Shown one piece after another: positions 42,704 through 50,746 of a stretch of DNA of 55,838 nt. Position numbers and translations under genes: made by a program. The number at the start of each line of letters is the position of its first letter. The first letter of the stretch is position 1. A model generated the notes under the pieces. It was not told the DNA's origin, did no database searches, and saw nothing but the letters and a program-made list of their open reading frames with translations. The DNA is from Nocardia beijingensis NBRC 16342 (GTDB taxonomy: Bacteria; Actinomycetota; Actinomycetes; Mycobacteriales; Mycobacteriaceae), in NCBI RefSeq assembly GCF_001612785.1, contig NZ_BDBC01000067.1, forward strand, positions 1-55,838. The letters run 5' to 3'.

Positions 42704-43090
42704 GTGCGACTGGTTTTCGATCCCGTGTTCGGCGAAGTGGATCTCACCGCTTCAGTGGAGGAACTGGCCAGCCTGGCAAGGGCAGTGGCCGAGGGCTACG
42801 GGTTCATCGGCTCCACGTCACCACTGGGCGGTGGCACCTTGGCAGGGGTCGGCGTCAGGAAGGCTTCCGGCCCCGGGATTCGGATCGAACTGGACGCCTC
42901 ACGGCAGGTTCTGGTGATCAGCGGCGCGCCCGGTGCCAGAGCGATCCTCGCGGCCAACCTCCAGAGCATGGCCACCGCCGAGGACGGTGGTCACCTCCAC
43001 ATCGACTACTTCCCTGGACACCCCTACCTCGTCGAAGGGTCTGTGCCGATCGTGGTCAACAGCCCTCACGGAGGGATGCCGACCCGATGA
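42704..43090 (+). CDS. Small protein resembling Imm32-type immunity proteins
   Basis: 128 residues from GTG 42704, with AAGGAG 8 bases upstream. The core reads VRLVFDPVFGEVDLTASVEE, then IELDASRQVLVISGA and GGHLHIDYFPGHPYLVEGSV ending PIVVNSPHGGMP. The last motif is what I associate with the Imm32 family and related actinobacterial proteins. No cognate toxin gene is visible on either side; an IS982-type element begins right after the gene and may have removed a neighbour. It could also be a free-standing conserved protein unrelated to immunity. Confidence 0.55.
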   Translation: MRLVFDPVFGEVDLTASVEELASLARAVAEGYGFIGSTSPLGGGTLAGVGVRKASGPGIRIELDASRQVLVISGAPGARAILAANLQSMATAEDGGHLHIDYFPGHPYLVEGSVPIVVNSPHGGMPTR

Positions 43091-43112
43091 CTGGCGGCAG
43101 GGCCCGCGGCGA

Positions 43113-44006
43113 TCAGTGATCGTAAGCGACCAGCGAGCGGGTGACCGGTGCACCGATCCTGTTGTTGTGCCAGATCCCGGCCGCAATCGCCAGAACACGC
43201 TGGGCAACCCGGACAGCGACACCCTCGAAGGTCCGCCCGCTGTGTTGTTCCAGGTCGAGCTGCCCTTTCAGGGTGTCGTTGACGGACTCGATGAGCTGGC
43301 GGACCTTCTTGAGCATCGGCTCGCCGTGCCGCTGCTTCTCCCGCTTGAGTGGGGGCCGCAGCAGTTCGATGCCAAGTTCGGCGAGGGCCTTCTCGAAGGT
43401 TTTGGACGCGAAGCCCTTGTCCGAGATCAGCAGGATGCCCTCACGCTCAGCGACCAGGTTGGCGTGGACCTCCAGCATCGCGGCCAGAACCTCGCGCTCA
43501 CCGATCTTCGGGTTGGCCAGGGCCCACATGATCGGCATCCCGGTCGGGGTGCAGACCAGATACAGGCGCAGGCCCCAGAAGAACCGCGAGTGGGAGGCGC
43601 AGTAGCCGTAGCCGGCCCATCCCGCCAGGCCCGAGCGCCGCACGGTAGGGCGGGACATCCCGCACGGCACCGGCGTGGAATCGGTGATCCAGTGGTTGTC
43701 GAACCAGAAGTCGCTGTCCATCGCCAGTTTCCGGATCAGCCGTTTGACCAGGGGCAGGGCCGCGCGCAGACGCTTGTTGTAGCCCGCTCGCTGCGGCAGG
43801 TAAGGGAACATGCCGGACAGGTGCTTGTTCGCGTAGCGCAGCCAGCGGGCTTCAGAGTGGTAGCCGAGCAGGGCTTGGGCCACCGCGAGGCAGATGAGTT
43901 CGGAATCGCTGAGCATCGGGGGTCGGCCGAGGCATCGAGTTCCTCCGATTTCGTCATCGATCTTCACGTATAGTGCGGTCAAGAGGGTGTCCAGGTCTGT
44001 TGTCAC
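43113..44006 (-). CDS. IS982-family transposase
   Basis: 297 residues. N-terminal DLDTLLTALYVKIDDEIG and LSDSELICLAVAQALLGYHS are typical. The DDE residues can be placed in WITDSTPVPC (Asp), ILLISDKGFASKTFEKAL (Asp) and RQLIESVNDTLKGQLDLEQH (Glu). YGYCASHSRFFWGLRLYLV is the conserved middle. The frame is complete. The element ends are not clear to me: sequences near 43095-43118 and 44015-44035 show only patchy inverted similarity, and no target duplication was found. Confidence 0.85.
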   Translation of the reverse strand: MTTDLDTLLTALYVKIDDEIGGTRCLGRPPMLSDSELICLAVAQALLGYHSEARWLRYANKHLSGMFPYLPQRAGYNKRLRAALPLVKRLIRKLAMDSDFWFDNHWITDSTPVPCGMSRPTVRRSGLAGWAGYGYCASHSRFFWGLRLYLVCTPTGMPIMWALANPKIGEREVLAAMLEVHANLVAEREGILLISDKGFASKTFEKALAELGIELLRPPLKREKQRHGEPMLKKVRQLIESVNDTLKGQLDLEQHSGRTFEGVAVRVAQRVLAIAAGIWHNNRIGAPVTRSLVAYDH

Positions 44007-44509
44007 ACACGGATCTTGGGCACCCTCGCCCCTTTGACAGACCGAAACTTCGGAACTACTCGTCTAGTCGTTCTCTGAACTACGCGGCCTGAGGATTCGA
44101 TTGCTTCGGCACAGCATTCGGGCATTGTGTGGGTAGTCCAGGACGGCACCACAAGAGTGGCGCCAGAGAGCATGTACTCAAGGACTTCCGAGTTCTTGGA
44201 CGCCCACTGCTTTTCAACGCGTTTATCGACGTATGCCCGGTCCGGTCGACCTGGGCTTCCGGACGACACCGCTCGTTGGCGCTGGGGTGTCGGAGAACCG
44301 AACGATTCTCAACACCCCAGCGTCGTGACGGACCTAGGGGTCTGGGAATACCCGGCAGGTGGTACCGACTCGCGAAACTATCTGCGGTGGCGCCTTACCG
44401 CCGGATCCCGCGGACGCGGACCCCACGCGCCGTAGATACGCCCGCAGGTGCCCGCTGGCGACCGGCCTCACCAGGGGGCCCGGCCAGTCCGGGACCCCTG
44501 GGGTCACGG
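44007..44509. other. Non-coding accessory stretch with a long hairpin
   Basis: No protein-like frame with a credible start was found on either strand. The notable item is an extended stem-loop at 44280-44322, annotated separately. Some of this DNA may be IS-flanking debris. Confidence 0.35.
44280..44322. repeat. Extended imperfect stem-loop
   Basis: Outer arms CGCTGGGGTGT (44280-44290) and ACACCCCAGCG (44312-44322) pair perfectly over 11 bp. Inside, GAGAA (44293-44297) pairs with TTCTC (44306-44310), leaving a 2:1 internal loop and an 8-base apex. Too long and too regular for chance in most contexts, but no T-run follows. It could be a terminator remnant, a transposon end or a structured RNA segment. 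Confidence 0.5.
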
Positions 44510-44848
44510 CTACTGGAACCAGCTCAGGTTGTTGACCTGGTTGCCGCGCAGATCCCCGCGGGAGTGGTACCAGACGCAACCGCTGACGCAGTCGTACACC
44601 TCCCCCGGCCCGGTCCCCTGATAGAAAAGTGCATCAGTACCGTCATCGAACTGCTCACTGGTGGTGCCGGGCGCAATCACCAGCACCCTCAGGCGGGTCC
44701 CGCCACGGCTGGCCGCTATTACGGCGGTGACGGGGAGGTCCAGATCGTTGTGCAGCTTGTACCAGCCGACCGAGGTACGTTCCGCCGACTTCGATGCTTC
44801 GGACAACGTATCCTGCTTCACTTCGAGACCTTGTTCCGCTTTGGTCAT
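44510..44848 (-). CDS. Small hypothetical protein
   Basis: 112 residues from ATG 44848, preceded by GGAGGA at good spacing, which makes translation likely. The N-terminal third is polar (TKAEQGLEVKQDTLSEASKS). The remainder is beta-rich with VGWYKLHNDLDLPVTAVIAA, then SEQFDDGTDALFYQGTGPGE and two Cys in YDCVSGCVWYHSRG. No domain is recognised. It follows the split gene 44940-45484 on the same strand, and the two may be co-transcribed. Confidence 0.6.
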   Translation of the reverse strand: MTKAEQGLEVKQDTLSEASKSAERTSVGWYKLHNDLDLPVTAVIAASRGGTRLRVLVIAPGTTSEQFDDGTDALFYQGTGPGEVYDCVSGCVWYHSRGDLRGNQVNNLSWFQ

Positions 44849-44939
44849 TGTCTCCTCCTTCGATCGGGTGTTCGTCACACAAGGAAACGGTGGCGCGAAC
44901 TCGCACAGCCACACCCGAGCCCACGCCGAGCTGCCGGTA

Positions 44940-45484
44940 TCACCCCACGATCTGACTCCACCGGTCCTCGAGACGACGCATCAAGTCGCTGAAGAATCCG
45001 TTTACCTGACTTGCCTGCTGGGGCGTGTCCGTCAGCGATTGGAGGAAGCCGAATTCCTTGTTCAGCATGTCGATTAGAAGGTCGGTGACCGCCTGGAATA
45101 CATTGAGGATCATCATTTGCCAGTCGGGGTGCTGGTGGCCGAGGCTTTGGAGTGCTGCCTTGGTCGAGCCCTGCAGCTGAGTGAACTGGGTTTGGGCGCT
45201 GTCCATCAGTTGACTGATCAGGTCCCCGAACTGTTCGCGTGAGATGTCACCGGCGAGGACGCGCTGAGCGTACGTGTACGCGGCGGCGCCGGTGTGGTCG
45301 AGCTGCTCAGCATGCCGGTCTCGGCGGGTTGAAGGGCGTCTCTGACCTCCTGCGGAACATCCGCCGTTCTGACCTGGGGGATGTGAGTGGAGGACTCCGC
45401 CGAAACTGTGCCGTCGCCGGCGCTGCGGCGCTGGGCGATGGTGTCGAGCAGGGTCGAGAATTCCTGTGGATCGGTCCTGGTCAT
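44940..45484 (-). pseudogene. Small hypothetical gene split by a frameshift
   Basis: From ATG 45484 the frame reads TRTDPQEFSTLLDTIAQRRS to VRDALQPAE and then turns Ser/Thr/Pro-rich. Near 45305-45325 another frame takes over with HAEQLDHTGAAAYTYAQRVL, AGDISREQFGDLISQLMDSA, then WQMMILNVFQAVTDLLIDML and MRRLEDRWSQIVG, ending at 44940. Joined, they would make a helical protein of about 180 residues without a known domain. The C-terminal part alone could start at ATG 45206. Either a genuine frameshift or an assembly error. Confidence 0.5.
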
Positions 45485-45743
45485 TGCCCCTCCATCAAGA
45501 TCGCGCACTGGGCCTAGCCATCGACGACACCAACCCGGCCACGACACCCGAGACTCCCGAGTCGTGTCGCGCTGAGCCGGTCGAACGGGTCAGCGCACAC
45601 GGCAGACCCGCACAGTGGCTCCCACCTCCACGCGGCGCTCAATCACAGGCTATGAGCACCTCCCAGGAGCAGGGATCACCCCTTATGGATGAAACCCGCG
45701 GGATGTCGAGAACCGATCGCTTTACGACACCTGTACGGCCGGG

Positions 45744-46151
45744 CTATTGCTCGGGCAGCAGTTCGGTGATGAGCGCTTCGATGCGGGATCGGATCTGGTC
45801 GCGGATCGTGCGGACGGTGTCGATGTCCTTGCCTGCGGGGTCGTCGAGTTTCCAGTCGCGGTAGTCCACGCCGGGGAAGTAGGGGCAGGCGTCGCCGCAG
45901 CCCATGGTGATGACGACGGTGGAGGTTTCCACGTCCTCGGGGAAAAGGATCTTCGGTTTCTGGTCTGTGATGTCGATGCCGACTTCGGCCATCGCTTGCA
46001 CCGCGGCGGGGTTGAGGGCGTCGCCGGGGACGCTTCCGGCGGAGCGGACCTCGATGGCGTCACCGGCGAGGTGGGTGAGGAAGCCTTGGGCCATTTGGGA
46101 GCGTCCGGCGTTGTGGACGCAGACGAACAGCACGCTGGGCTTGGTCGACAC
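45744..46151 (-). CDS. arsC: Arsenate reductase, low-molecular-weight phosphatase type
   Basis: 135 residues. The CX5R active site is FVCVHNAGRSQMAQGFL at the N-terminus; SAGSVPGDALNPAAVQAM follows; the resolving Cys region is VITMGCGDACPYFPGVDYRD and the Asp loop is DDPAGKDIDTVRTIRDQI. It reduces arsenate to arsenite using thioredoxin or, in actinobacteria, mycothiol/mycoredoxin. It is the third gene of the arsR-channel-arsC operon, 11 bp after the channel gene. Confidence 0.93.
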   Translation of the reverse strand: MSTKPSVLFVCVHNAGRSQMAQGFLTHLAGDAIEVRSAGSVPGDALNPAAVQAMAEVGIDITDQKPKILFPEDVETSTVVITMGCGDACPYFPGVDYRDWKLDDPAGKDIDTVRTIRDQIRSRIEALITELLPEQ

Positions 46152-46162
46152 GGAGTTCTCTT

Positions 46163-46891
46163 TCAGCGGGTGGTGTGGTCCGGGTGGGGCACGACCGCGT
46201 CGTCGGCGGCCGAGGCCACCGAGCGCGGGTAAAGCACGACGATCAGCGCCAGCCCGAGTGCGGTGCCGGTGATTTGGGCGGCGATGAAGCCGGGGACCGA
46301 AGCCGGGGCGATACCGGCGAAGGTGTCGGAGAAGACGCGGCCGATGGTGACGGCGGGATTGGCGAAGCTGGTGGAGCTGGTGAACCAGTAGGCGGCGCCG
46401 ATGTAGGCGGCGACCGCCGAAGCCGACAGGGTGGCGCGGCCGCTGCGGGCCAGGGCGAAGATCACCGCGATCAGCCCGGCGGTGGCGACCACTTCACCGA
46501 CGAGGTGGCCGGTGGTGATGCGCGCGTGGCTCGAGATCTGGACGGTGGCGAGGTCGAACATGGTGTTGGCCAGGACCGATCCGGTGATCGCGCCGGTGAT
46601 CTGGGCAAGGGCGTAGGCGGCTACGTCGCGCCCGGTCAGGCCGACGCCGTGACGGCGGCCGGCCAGCCAGTCCGCAGCGGAGACGACCGGGTTGAAGTGG
46701 GCGCCGGAGACGGGACCGAAGACCAGGATCAGCACGCCGAGCCCGAAGACGGTTGCGGTCGAGTTGGCCAGCAGCTGCAGCGCGAGGTCAGCGGTGAGTT
46801 GCTGCGCGGCGATACCGGAGCCGACGACGACCGCGACCAGGGCGGCGGTGCCGACGAATTCGGCGAGCAGGCGGCGCGCGTGGCCGCTCAT
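46163..46891 (-). CDS. MIP/aquaporin-family channel of the arsenic operon (AqpS-like)
   Basis: 242 residues with six probable membrane helices. The two half-helix loops are recognisable: GPVSGAHFNPVVSAADWL, with NPV in place of NPA, and SFANPAVTIGRVFSDTF with canonical NPA. N-terminal RRLLAEFVGTAALVAVVVGS is typical. The order arsR-channel-arsC is that of rhizobial arsR-aqpS-arsC, where arsenite made by ArsC leaves the cell down its gradient through the channel. No ArsB or Acr3 pump is present in the window, which supports this role. Starts overlap by ATGA with arsR. Confidence 0.87.
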   Translation of the reverse strand: MSGHARRLLAEFVGTAALVAVVVGSGIAAQQLTADLALQLLANSTATVFGLGVLILVFGPVSGAHFNPVVSAADWLAGRRHGVGLTGRDVAAYALAQITGAITGSVLANTMFDLATVQISSHARITTGHLVGEVVATAGLIAVIFALARSGRATLSASAVAAYIGAAYWFTSSTSFANPAVTIGRVFSDTFAGIAPASVPGFIAAQITGTALGLALIVVLYPRSVASAADDAVVPHPDHTTR

Positions 46892-47265
46892 CGTGCCGAT
46901 GCCTGGGTGGCCGGGATGTCGAGCAGCCGTGCCAGCGGTGCCAACGTCTGCGGTTGGATCCGGTAGTACACCCAGGAGCCACGGCGCTCGCTGGACAGCA
47001 GCCCGGCCTCGCGCAGGACTTTCAGGTGGTGGGAGATGGTGGGCTGGCTCAACTCGAATCCGGCCGACAGTTCACACACGCAGGCCTCGCCGCCGCCACG
47101 GCTGGCGACCAGGCTCAGCAGCCGCAGGCGCACCGGGTCCGACAGCGCCTTGAACACCGCGGCCAGTTCGATCGCGGCGGCGGGTGGGAGCGGTTCACGA
47201 GCGATCGGGGCGACCTCACACGAGGGCGGGGTCGCCCCGATCCACGGCAGCGGCTGTTTCGACAC
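46888..47265 (-). CDS. arsR: ArsR-family metalloregulator of the arsenic operon
   Basis: 125 residues from a GTG at 47265. The DNA-binding helices read VFKALSDPVRLRLLSLVASR and ELSAGFELSQPTISHHLKVL, followed by the wing SERRGSWVYYRIQP. A Cys pair in EACVCELSA (helix before the recognition helix) matches the classical ELCVCDLT arsenite-binding site. It overlaps the channel gene by ATGA and should repress its own operon through the palindrome immediately upstream. Confidence 0.9.
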   Translation of the reverse strand: MSKQPLPWIGATPPSCEVAPIAREPLPPAAAIELAAVFKALSDPVRLRLLSLVASRGGGEACVCELSAGFELSQPTISHHLKVLREAGLLSSERRGSWVYYRIQPQTLAPLARLLDIPATQASAR

Positions 47266-47267
47266 AC

Positions 47268-47283
47268 ATCGATATTGATCGAT
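47268..47283. promoter_or_regulatory. Probable ArsR operator
   Basis: ATCGAT-ATTG-ATCGAT lies two bases upstream of the arsR GTG, and the related GTCGATATCG follows at 47284-47293. AT-containing imperfect palindromes of this type are standard ArsR sites. Close placement to the start would block both initiation of transcription and short leader synthesis. Confidence 0.65.
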
Positions 47284-47346
47284 GTCGATATCGCAGACAA
47301 ATCGGAGACAAATCGACAGCCGTGAACAGTGCCCGGCGGGGCGGGG

Positions 47347-47859
47347 TCAGCTGCAGCAGCCGGCTCCGGCGGCGATGGCGTCCTGCTTGGCCTGCGGGGT
47401 GCAGCACGGTTGGCCGGCGGTCGCGGTGCTGGTGCAGCAGGCCTGCACCGCTTCGGCGTCGTCGGCCGCCGTTGCCGGTGCGGTGCCGAAGGTCTCGCTG
47501 TCGGCGAGCACGGTGTAGACCTCCCACCGCTCGGCGTCCGGGCCGCTCACCCACACCTTGTCCTGGGTGGCGAAACAACAGGTGGTCGCGATCTGCTCCT
47601 CGGTGAACAGCCCGGCCTGCGACAGGCGCGCGATCTCGCCGTGCACCTGCTCGGAGGTCTCGACCTCCACACCCAGGTGGTTCACGCTGCCACCGGCGCC
47701 GTGGTTTTCGATGAGCACCAGCTTCAAGGGCGGCTCGGCGATGGCGAAATTCGCATACCCCGGCTTGCGTTTGGCCGGTTCGGTGGCGAACAGGGTCGAG
47801 TAGAACGCGACAGCGGCATCGATGTCATCGACGTTGAGGGCGAGCTGGACGCGGGGCAT
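47347..47859 (-). CDS. arsI: ArsI/CadI-like C-As lyase (vicinal oxygen chelate dioxygenase)
   Basis: 170 residues from ATG 47859. RVQLALNVDDIDAAVAFYST then LFATEPAKRKPGYANFAIAE open the VOC fold; His in SVNHLGVEVETSEQV, adjacent Cys in IATTCCFATQDKVWV and Glu in RWEVYTVLAD are the expected metal and arsenical ligands. ArsI cleaves methyl or aromatic carbon-arsenic bonds; mycobacterial CadI is a close relative. The C-terminus adds three Cys-Cys pairs (VQACCTS, GQPCCTP, GAGCCS), possibly a metalloid-binding tail. It is divergent from the second arsR. Confidence 0.88.
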   Translation of the reverse strand: MPRVQLALNVDDIDAAVAFYSTLFATEPAKRKPGYANFAIAEPPLKLVLIENHGAGGSVNHLGVEVETSEQVHGEIARLSQAGLFTEEQIATTCCFATQDKVWVSGPDAERWEVYTVLADSETFGTAPATAADDAEAVQACCTSTATAGQPCCTPQAKQDAIAAGAGCCS

Positions 47860-47877
47860 GACGAACCTCCAAAGTTG

Positions 47878-47936
47878 TTCGGTATATATCGAAGAACTGC
47901 CAGGGCCGATTCTGCTCCACCTTTTCGACATATGTC
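47878..47936. promoter_or_regulatory. Operator-like sites between arsI and the second arsR
   Basis: TTCGGTATATATCGAA (47878-47893) is a near palindrome 18 bases upstream of arsI. GACATATGTC (47927-47936) is a perfect palindrome 23 bases upstream of the divergent arsR gene. Both are AT-rich islands in GC-rich DNA and are likely sites for that ArsR protein. Confidence 0.6.
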
Positions 47937-47959
47937 AATAATCTGGGTACGGTGGGAAC

Positions 47960-48319
47960 ATGCCCAAGGCGCTACCCGTGATCGACATGTCCGCCCCCGT
48001 GTGCTGCACGCCCGTTGCCGCGGCACCGCTGGACGACGCGGCCGCCCTCGAGGTCGCCCTGCGCCTCAAAGCCATCGCCGACCCGGTGCGCGTGCGCCTG
48101 CTCTCACTCCTACTGACCAGCCCGGCCGACGAGGAGAACAGCGGCGCGCTGGCCGCAGCGGTCGGCATCGCCGAATCCACCGTCAGCCATCACCTCACCC
48201 AACTGCGCACCGCCGGCCTGGTCGCATCCGAACGCCGCGGCATGAACACCTACCACCGCGCCCGCCGCGAAGCCTTGGCCGCACTCTGCCTCATCCTGGA
48301 CCCCAACTGCTGCCGCTGA
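47960..48319 (+). CDS. arsR: ArsR-family regulator of arsI with terminal Cys pairs
   Basis: 119 residues. The winged helix reads LKAIADPVRVRLLSLLLTSP and LAAAVGIAESTVSHHLTQLR then ASERRGMNTYHRARREAL. The classical Cys pair before the recognition helix is absent. Instead there are Cys15-Cys16 (APVCCTPV) and Cys117-Cys118 (DPNCCR). Corynebacterial ArsR also uses Cys15 and Cys16 with a third Cys at 55, which is Pro here, so the C-terminal pair may complete the site. It should control arsI, which is divergent, and itself. Confidence 0.86.
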   Translation: MPKALPVIDMSAPVCCTPVAAAPLDDAAALEVALRLKAIADPVRVRLLSLLLTSPADEENSGALAAAVGIAESTVSHHLTQLRTAGLVASERRGMNTYHRARREALAALCLILDPNCCR

Positions 48320-48463
48320 TCCACAGCACCGGTGCTGCCGGGAGGCGACGCGGGTGTCCCCGTCGGCGACGGACACGCTGTCGCCGATGTCGACGTCTTG
48401 ACAGCCAACCGGCGGTCGAGGCGGCCATCTGTATCAGTGACATCGCCGCCGCCCCGCTGTCGA

Positions 48464-49384
48464 TCACCGTGCAGGATGTACGACCATGACCGGGCAGCAA
48501 GCATGTTGCACCAACGTGTTGGCGGTCGAGCCGAGCAGCATGCCCGCGAATCCGCCGCGCCCGCGACTGCCGACGACCACCAACTGCGCGACCTTCGACC
48601 AGTCCAGCAGGTGGGGAGCCGGCGCGGAGATCTCGACCTTGCGGGTGATGTGAACGTCCGGGAATTTCTCCTGCCAGCCAGCGATGCGTTCGGCGAGGAT
48701 CGCTCGTTCGACCTTGTCGAGTTCGGTCTCGGCCAGGTTGACGTGGCCGGCGAATCGACCGGAATCGAAGTCGGTCCAGACATGGACGGCGACGAGTCCG
48801 ACACCGCGTTCGGCGGCTTCGGTGAAGGCCACCGCGATCGCCGTATCGCTGACCGGGCTGCCGTCCACGCCGACCACTACCGGGCCCGACGTGCGAACCG
48901 ATCCGTCGGAATCAGGGTCGGTGCGCACGACGATCACGGTGCCCTTCGCGTGGGCAGTCACGGCCAGCAGCGTGGAGCCGAGGTGGGTGAGCGTACCGGC
49001 GTCTCCGGTCGCGCCGATCACGACCGCGTACGCCTCGGCGCTGTGCTCGATCAACAGATGCTTGCCGGTATCGGGGGTCGCACGAGCCGAGACCCGCAAG
49101 TCGGGCGCGACCGATCGCGCCACGCGTTCGGCCCGGGTGACCACGTCTCGCCCTTGTTCGCGGATGGCATCGACCACCGAGGGGATCACAACCTCGTAGT
49201 CGCTCAGCACCCAGCCGGTTCCCACCAGCTCCATGCCATGCAGGATCTCGAGTTCGCGTCCATGTTCGGCCGCGAACCGGGCTGCCCACCGCACGGCGGT
49301 CCACGAACCGTCCGAGCCGTCCACGCCGACGACGACCTTCGCCGCGGCGAGGTGATGCGGATCGTCGAATCGCTGTTCTGTCAT
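48464..49384 (-). CDS. Two-domain universal stress protein
   Basis: 306 residues with two UspA domains in tandem. Domain 1 starts KVVVGVDGSDGSWTAVRWAA and has an atypical nucleotide loop (GATGDAGTLTHLGSTLLAVT). Domain 2 starts PVVVGVDGSPVSDTAIAVAF and ends with the ATP-binding VGSRGRGGFAGMLLGSTANT. Mycobacterial tandem Usp proteins of this kind are mostly members of the hypoxia (DosR) regulon. GGGAGG precedes ATG 49384. It is divergent from the hydrogenase operon, and a DosR-like box lies between. Confidence 0.9.
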   Translation of the reverse strand: MTEQRFDDPHHLAAAKVVVGVDGSDGSWTAVRWAARFAAEHGRELEILHGMELVGTGWVLSDYEVVIPSVVDAIREQGRDVVTRAERVARSVAPDLRVSARATPDTGKHLLIEHSAEAYAVVIGATGDAGTLTHLGSTLLAVTAHAKGTVIVVRTDPDSDGSVRTSGPVVVGVDGSPVSDTAIAVAFTEAAERGVGLVAVHVWTDFDSGRFAGHVNLAETELDKVERAILAERIAGWQEKFPDVHITRKVEISAPAPHLLDWSKVAQLVVVGSRGRGGFAGMLLGSTANTLVQHACCPVMVVHPAR

Positions 49385-49528
49385 GCCGGACCTCCCGAGC
49401 CTGTAATGGTGTCGCACCCAGCCGGGGCGCCGATGTCAACGGTATGAGCGGCCACATCGACTCGAATGCGGCTGATCGTCCTCGGCTGTGAGGACGAAAG
49501 ACCGTATCGATGCCGTCGGCCATCGCGA

Positions 49529-49548
49529 TTCGGGACCTTTGTCCCTCC
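49529..49548. promoter_or_regulatory. DosR-like box between usp and the hydrogenase operon
   Basis: TTCGGGACCTTTGTCCCTCC agrees with the mycobacterial consensus TTSGGGACTWWAGTCCCSAA at 15 of 20 positions, including both GGGAC/GTCCC half-sites. It lies 70 bp upstream of hydB and 145 bp upstream of usp, suitable for control of either or both. The known DosR dependence of mycobacterial Usp proteins and group 3b hydrogenase strengthens the call. Confidence 0.68.
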
Positions 49549-49618
49549 CGGCGCACCAGCGACTACCACCAGACTCGAAAACGAACGGCTACAAACGACC
49601 GAGTAGAGGCGTTCGGCT

Positions 49619-50746
49619 ATGTCTGAGGACATCGTGATGATCGATCGCGCTGGTCTGGATCGTCTAGTGGACGTGCTGCAGCAGCGGGGATACCGCGTCA
49701 TCGGCCCGCAGGTGCGCGATAACGCTATCGTCCTCGACGAGCTGGACTCCGGTCAGCGGCTGCCCGCCGGGTGGGGGGTAGAGACCGCGCCCGGCCGGTA
49801 TCGGCTGCATCGCCGCGATGACGCGGCGGTGTTCGCGCACTCCGCCGGACCGGGATCATGGAAGCAGTTCTTGCATCCGCCGCGCCGCAAGATAGCGCAA
49901 TTCGGTCCGGATCTCGAGCCGGAATCCGTCGAAGAATCGCCTGTCCGTTCCGCGTTCCTCGGGGTCCGAGGCTGTGACCTCACCTCGATCGCGATCCTCG
50001 GAAAAGTACTCGGCGGCGGCGCGCACCCCGACGCATCGTTCACCGCCCGCCGGAAAGAACTCTTCATCGTCGCGGTCAACTGCACCGAGCCCGGAGGCGT
50101 GTGCTTCTGCGCGTCGATGGGTACCGGCCCCGGCGTCTCGGCCGGATACGACCTCGCCCTGACCGAGCGCATCGACGCCGAGGGGCACCGATTCCTCGTC
50201 GACGTCGGCAGCGCGGACGGCGCGGAAATCCTCGCCGAGATCACCACCGGCCCGGCCGAGGCGGAGCAGGTCGCCGCCGCCCGGGCCGCCGTGACCGCAG
50301 CAGCAGGCCGGATGGGCCGCGAGATGCCCGAGGTGGACATCCGCGCACTGCTGCACGAGTCCCGAGAGTCTCCGCACTGGCATGACGTCGCCGGCCGCTG
50401 CTTCACCTGCGGCAACTGCACAATGGTGTGCCCCACCTGTTTCTGTACGAGCACCGAGGACGTCACCGATCTCACCGGCGACCATGCCGAACGCTGGGAG
50501 CACTGGTCGTCGTGCTTCGAGCTGGACTTCTCCTACCTGCACGGCGGCAGTGTGCGGCAATCCGGCGAGAGCCGCTACCGGCAGTGGATCACCCACAAAC
50601 TCAGCACCTGGTACGAGCAGTTCGGCAGTTCGGGGTGCGTCGGCTGCGGACGGTGCATCGCCTGGTGCCCCGCCGAGATCGATTTGACCGCCGAGGTGGC
50701 CCGGCTGGCCGAATCGGCCGAGGAAACCGACCATGCCGACCGGTGA
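49619..50746 (+). CDS. hydB: Group 3b NiFe hydrogenase, iron-sulfur beta subunit
   Basis: 375 residues, sulfhydrogenase beta-subunit family. The C-terminal part has two cubane motifs, GRCFTCGNCTMVCPTCFC and GCVGCGRCIAWCPAEID; more Cys lie in GVRGCDLTSI and EPGGVCFCASMG. It passes electrons between the hydrogenase small subunit and the flavoprotein. The order B-G-D-A is that of archaeal sulfhydrogenase and mycobacterial Hyd3, which couple H2 with NAD(P)H. The next gene overlaps it by 14 bases. Confidence 0.88.
   Translation: MSEDIVMIDRAGLDRLVDVLQQRGYRVIGPQVRDNAIVLDELDSGQRLPAGWGVETAPGRYRLHRRDDAAVFAHSAGPGSWKQFLHPPRRKIAQFGPDLEPESVEESPVRSAFLGVRGCDLTSIAILGKVLGGGAHPDASFTARRKELFIVAVNCTEPGGVCFCASMGTGPGVSAGYDLALTERIDAEGHRFLVDVGSADGAEILAEITTGPAEAEQVAAARAAVTAAAGRMGREMPEVDIRALLHESRESPHWHDVAGRCFTCGNCTMVCPTCFCTSTEDVTDLTGDHAERWEHWSSCFELDFSYLHGGSVRQSGESRYRQWITHKLSTWYEQFGSSGCVGCGRCIAWCPAEIDLTAEVARLAESAEETDHADR

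Noticed and set aside
43095..44040. Defined terminal inverted repeats and target duplication for the IS982 element
   Set aside because: Similarity between the two ends is patchy and can be aligned in several ways; I could not fix the boundaries.
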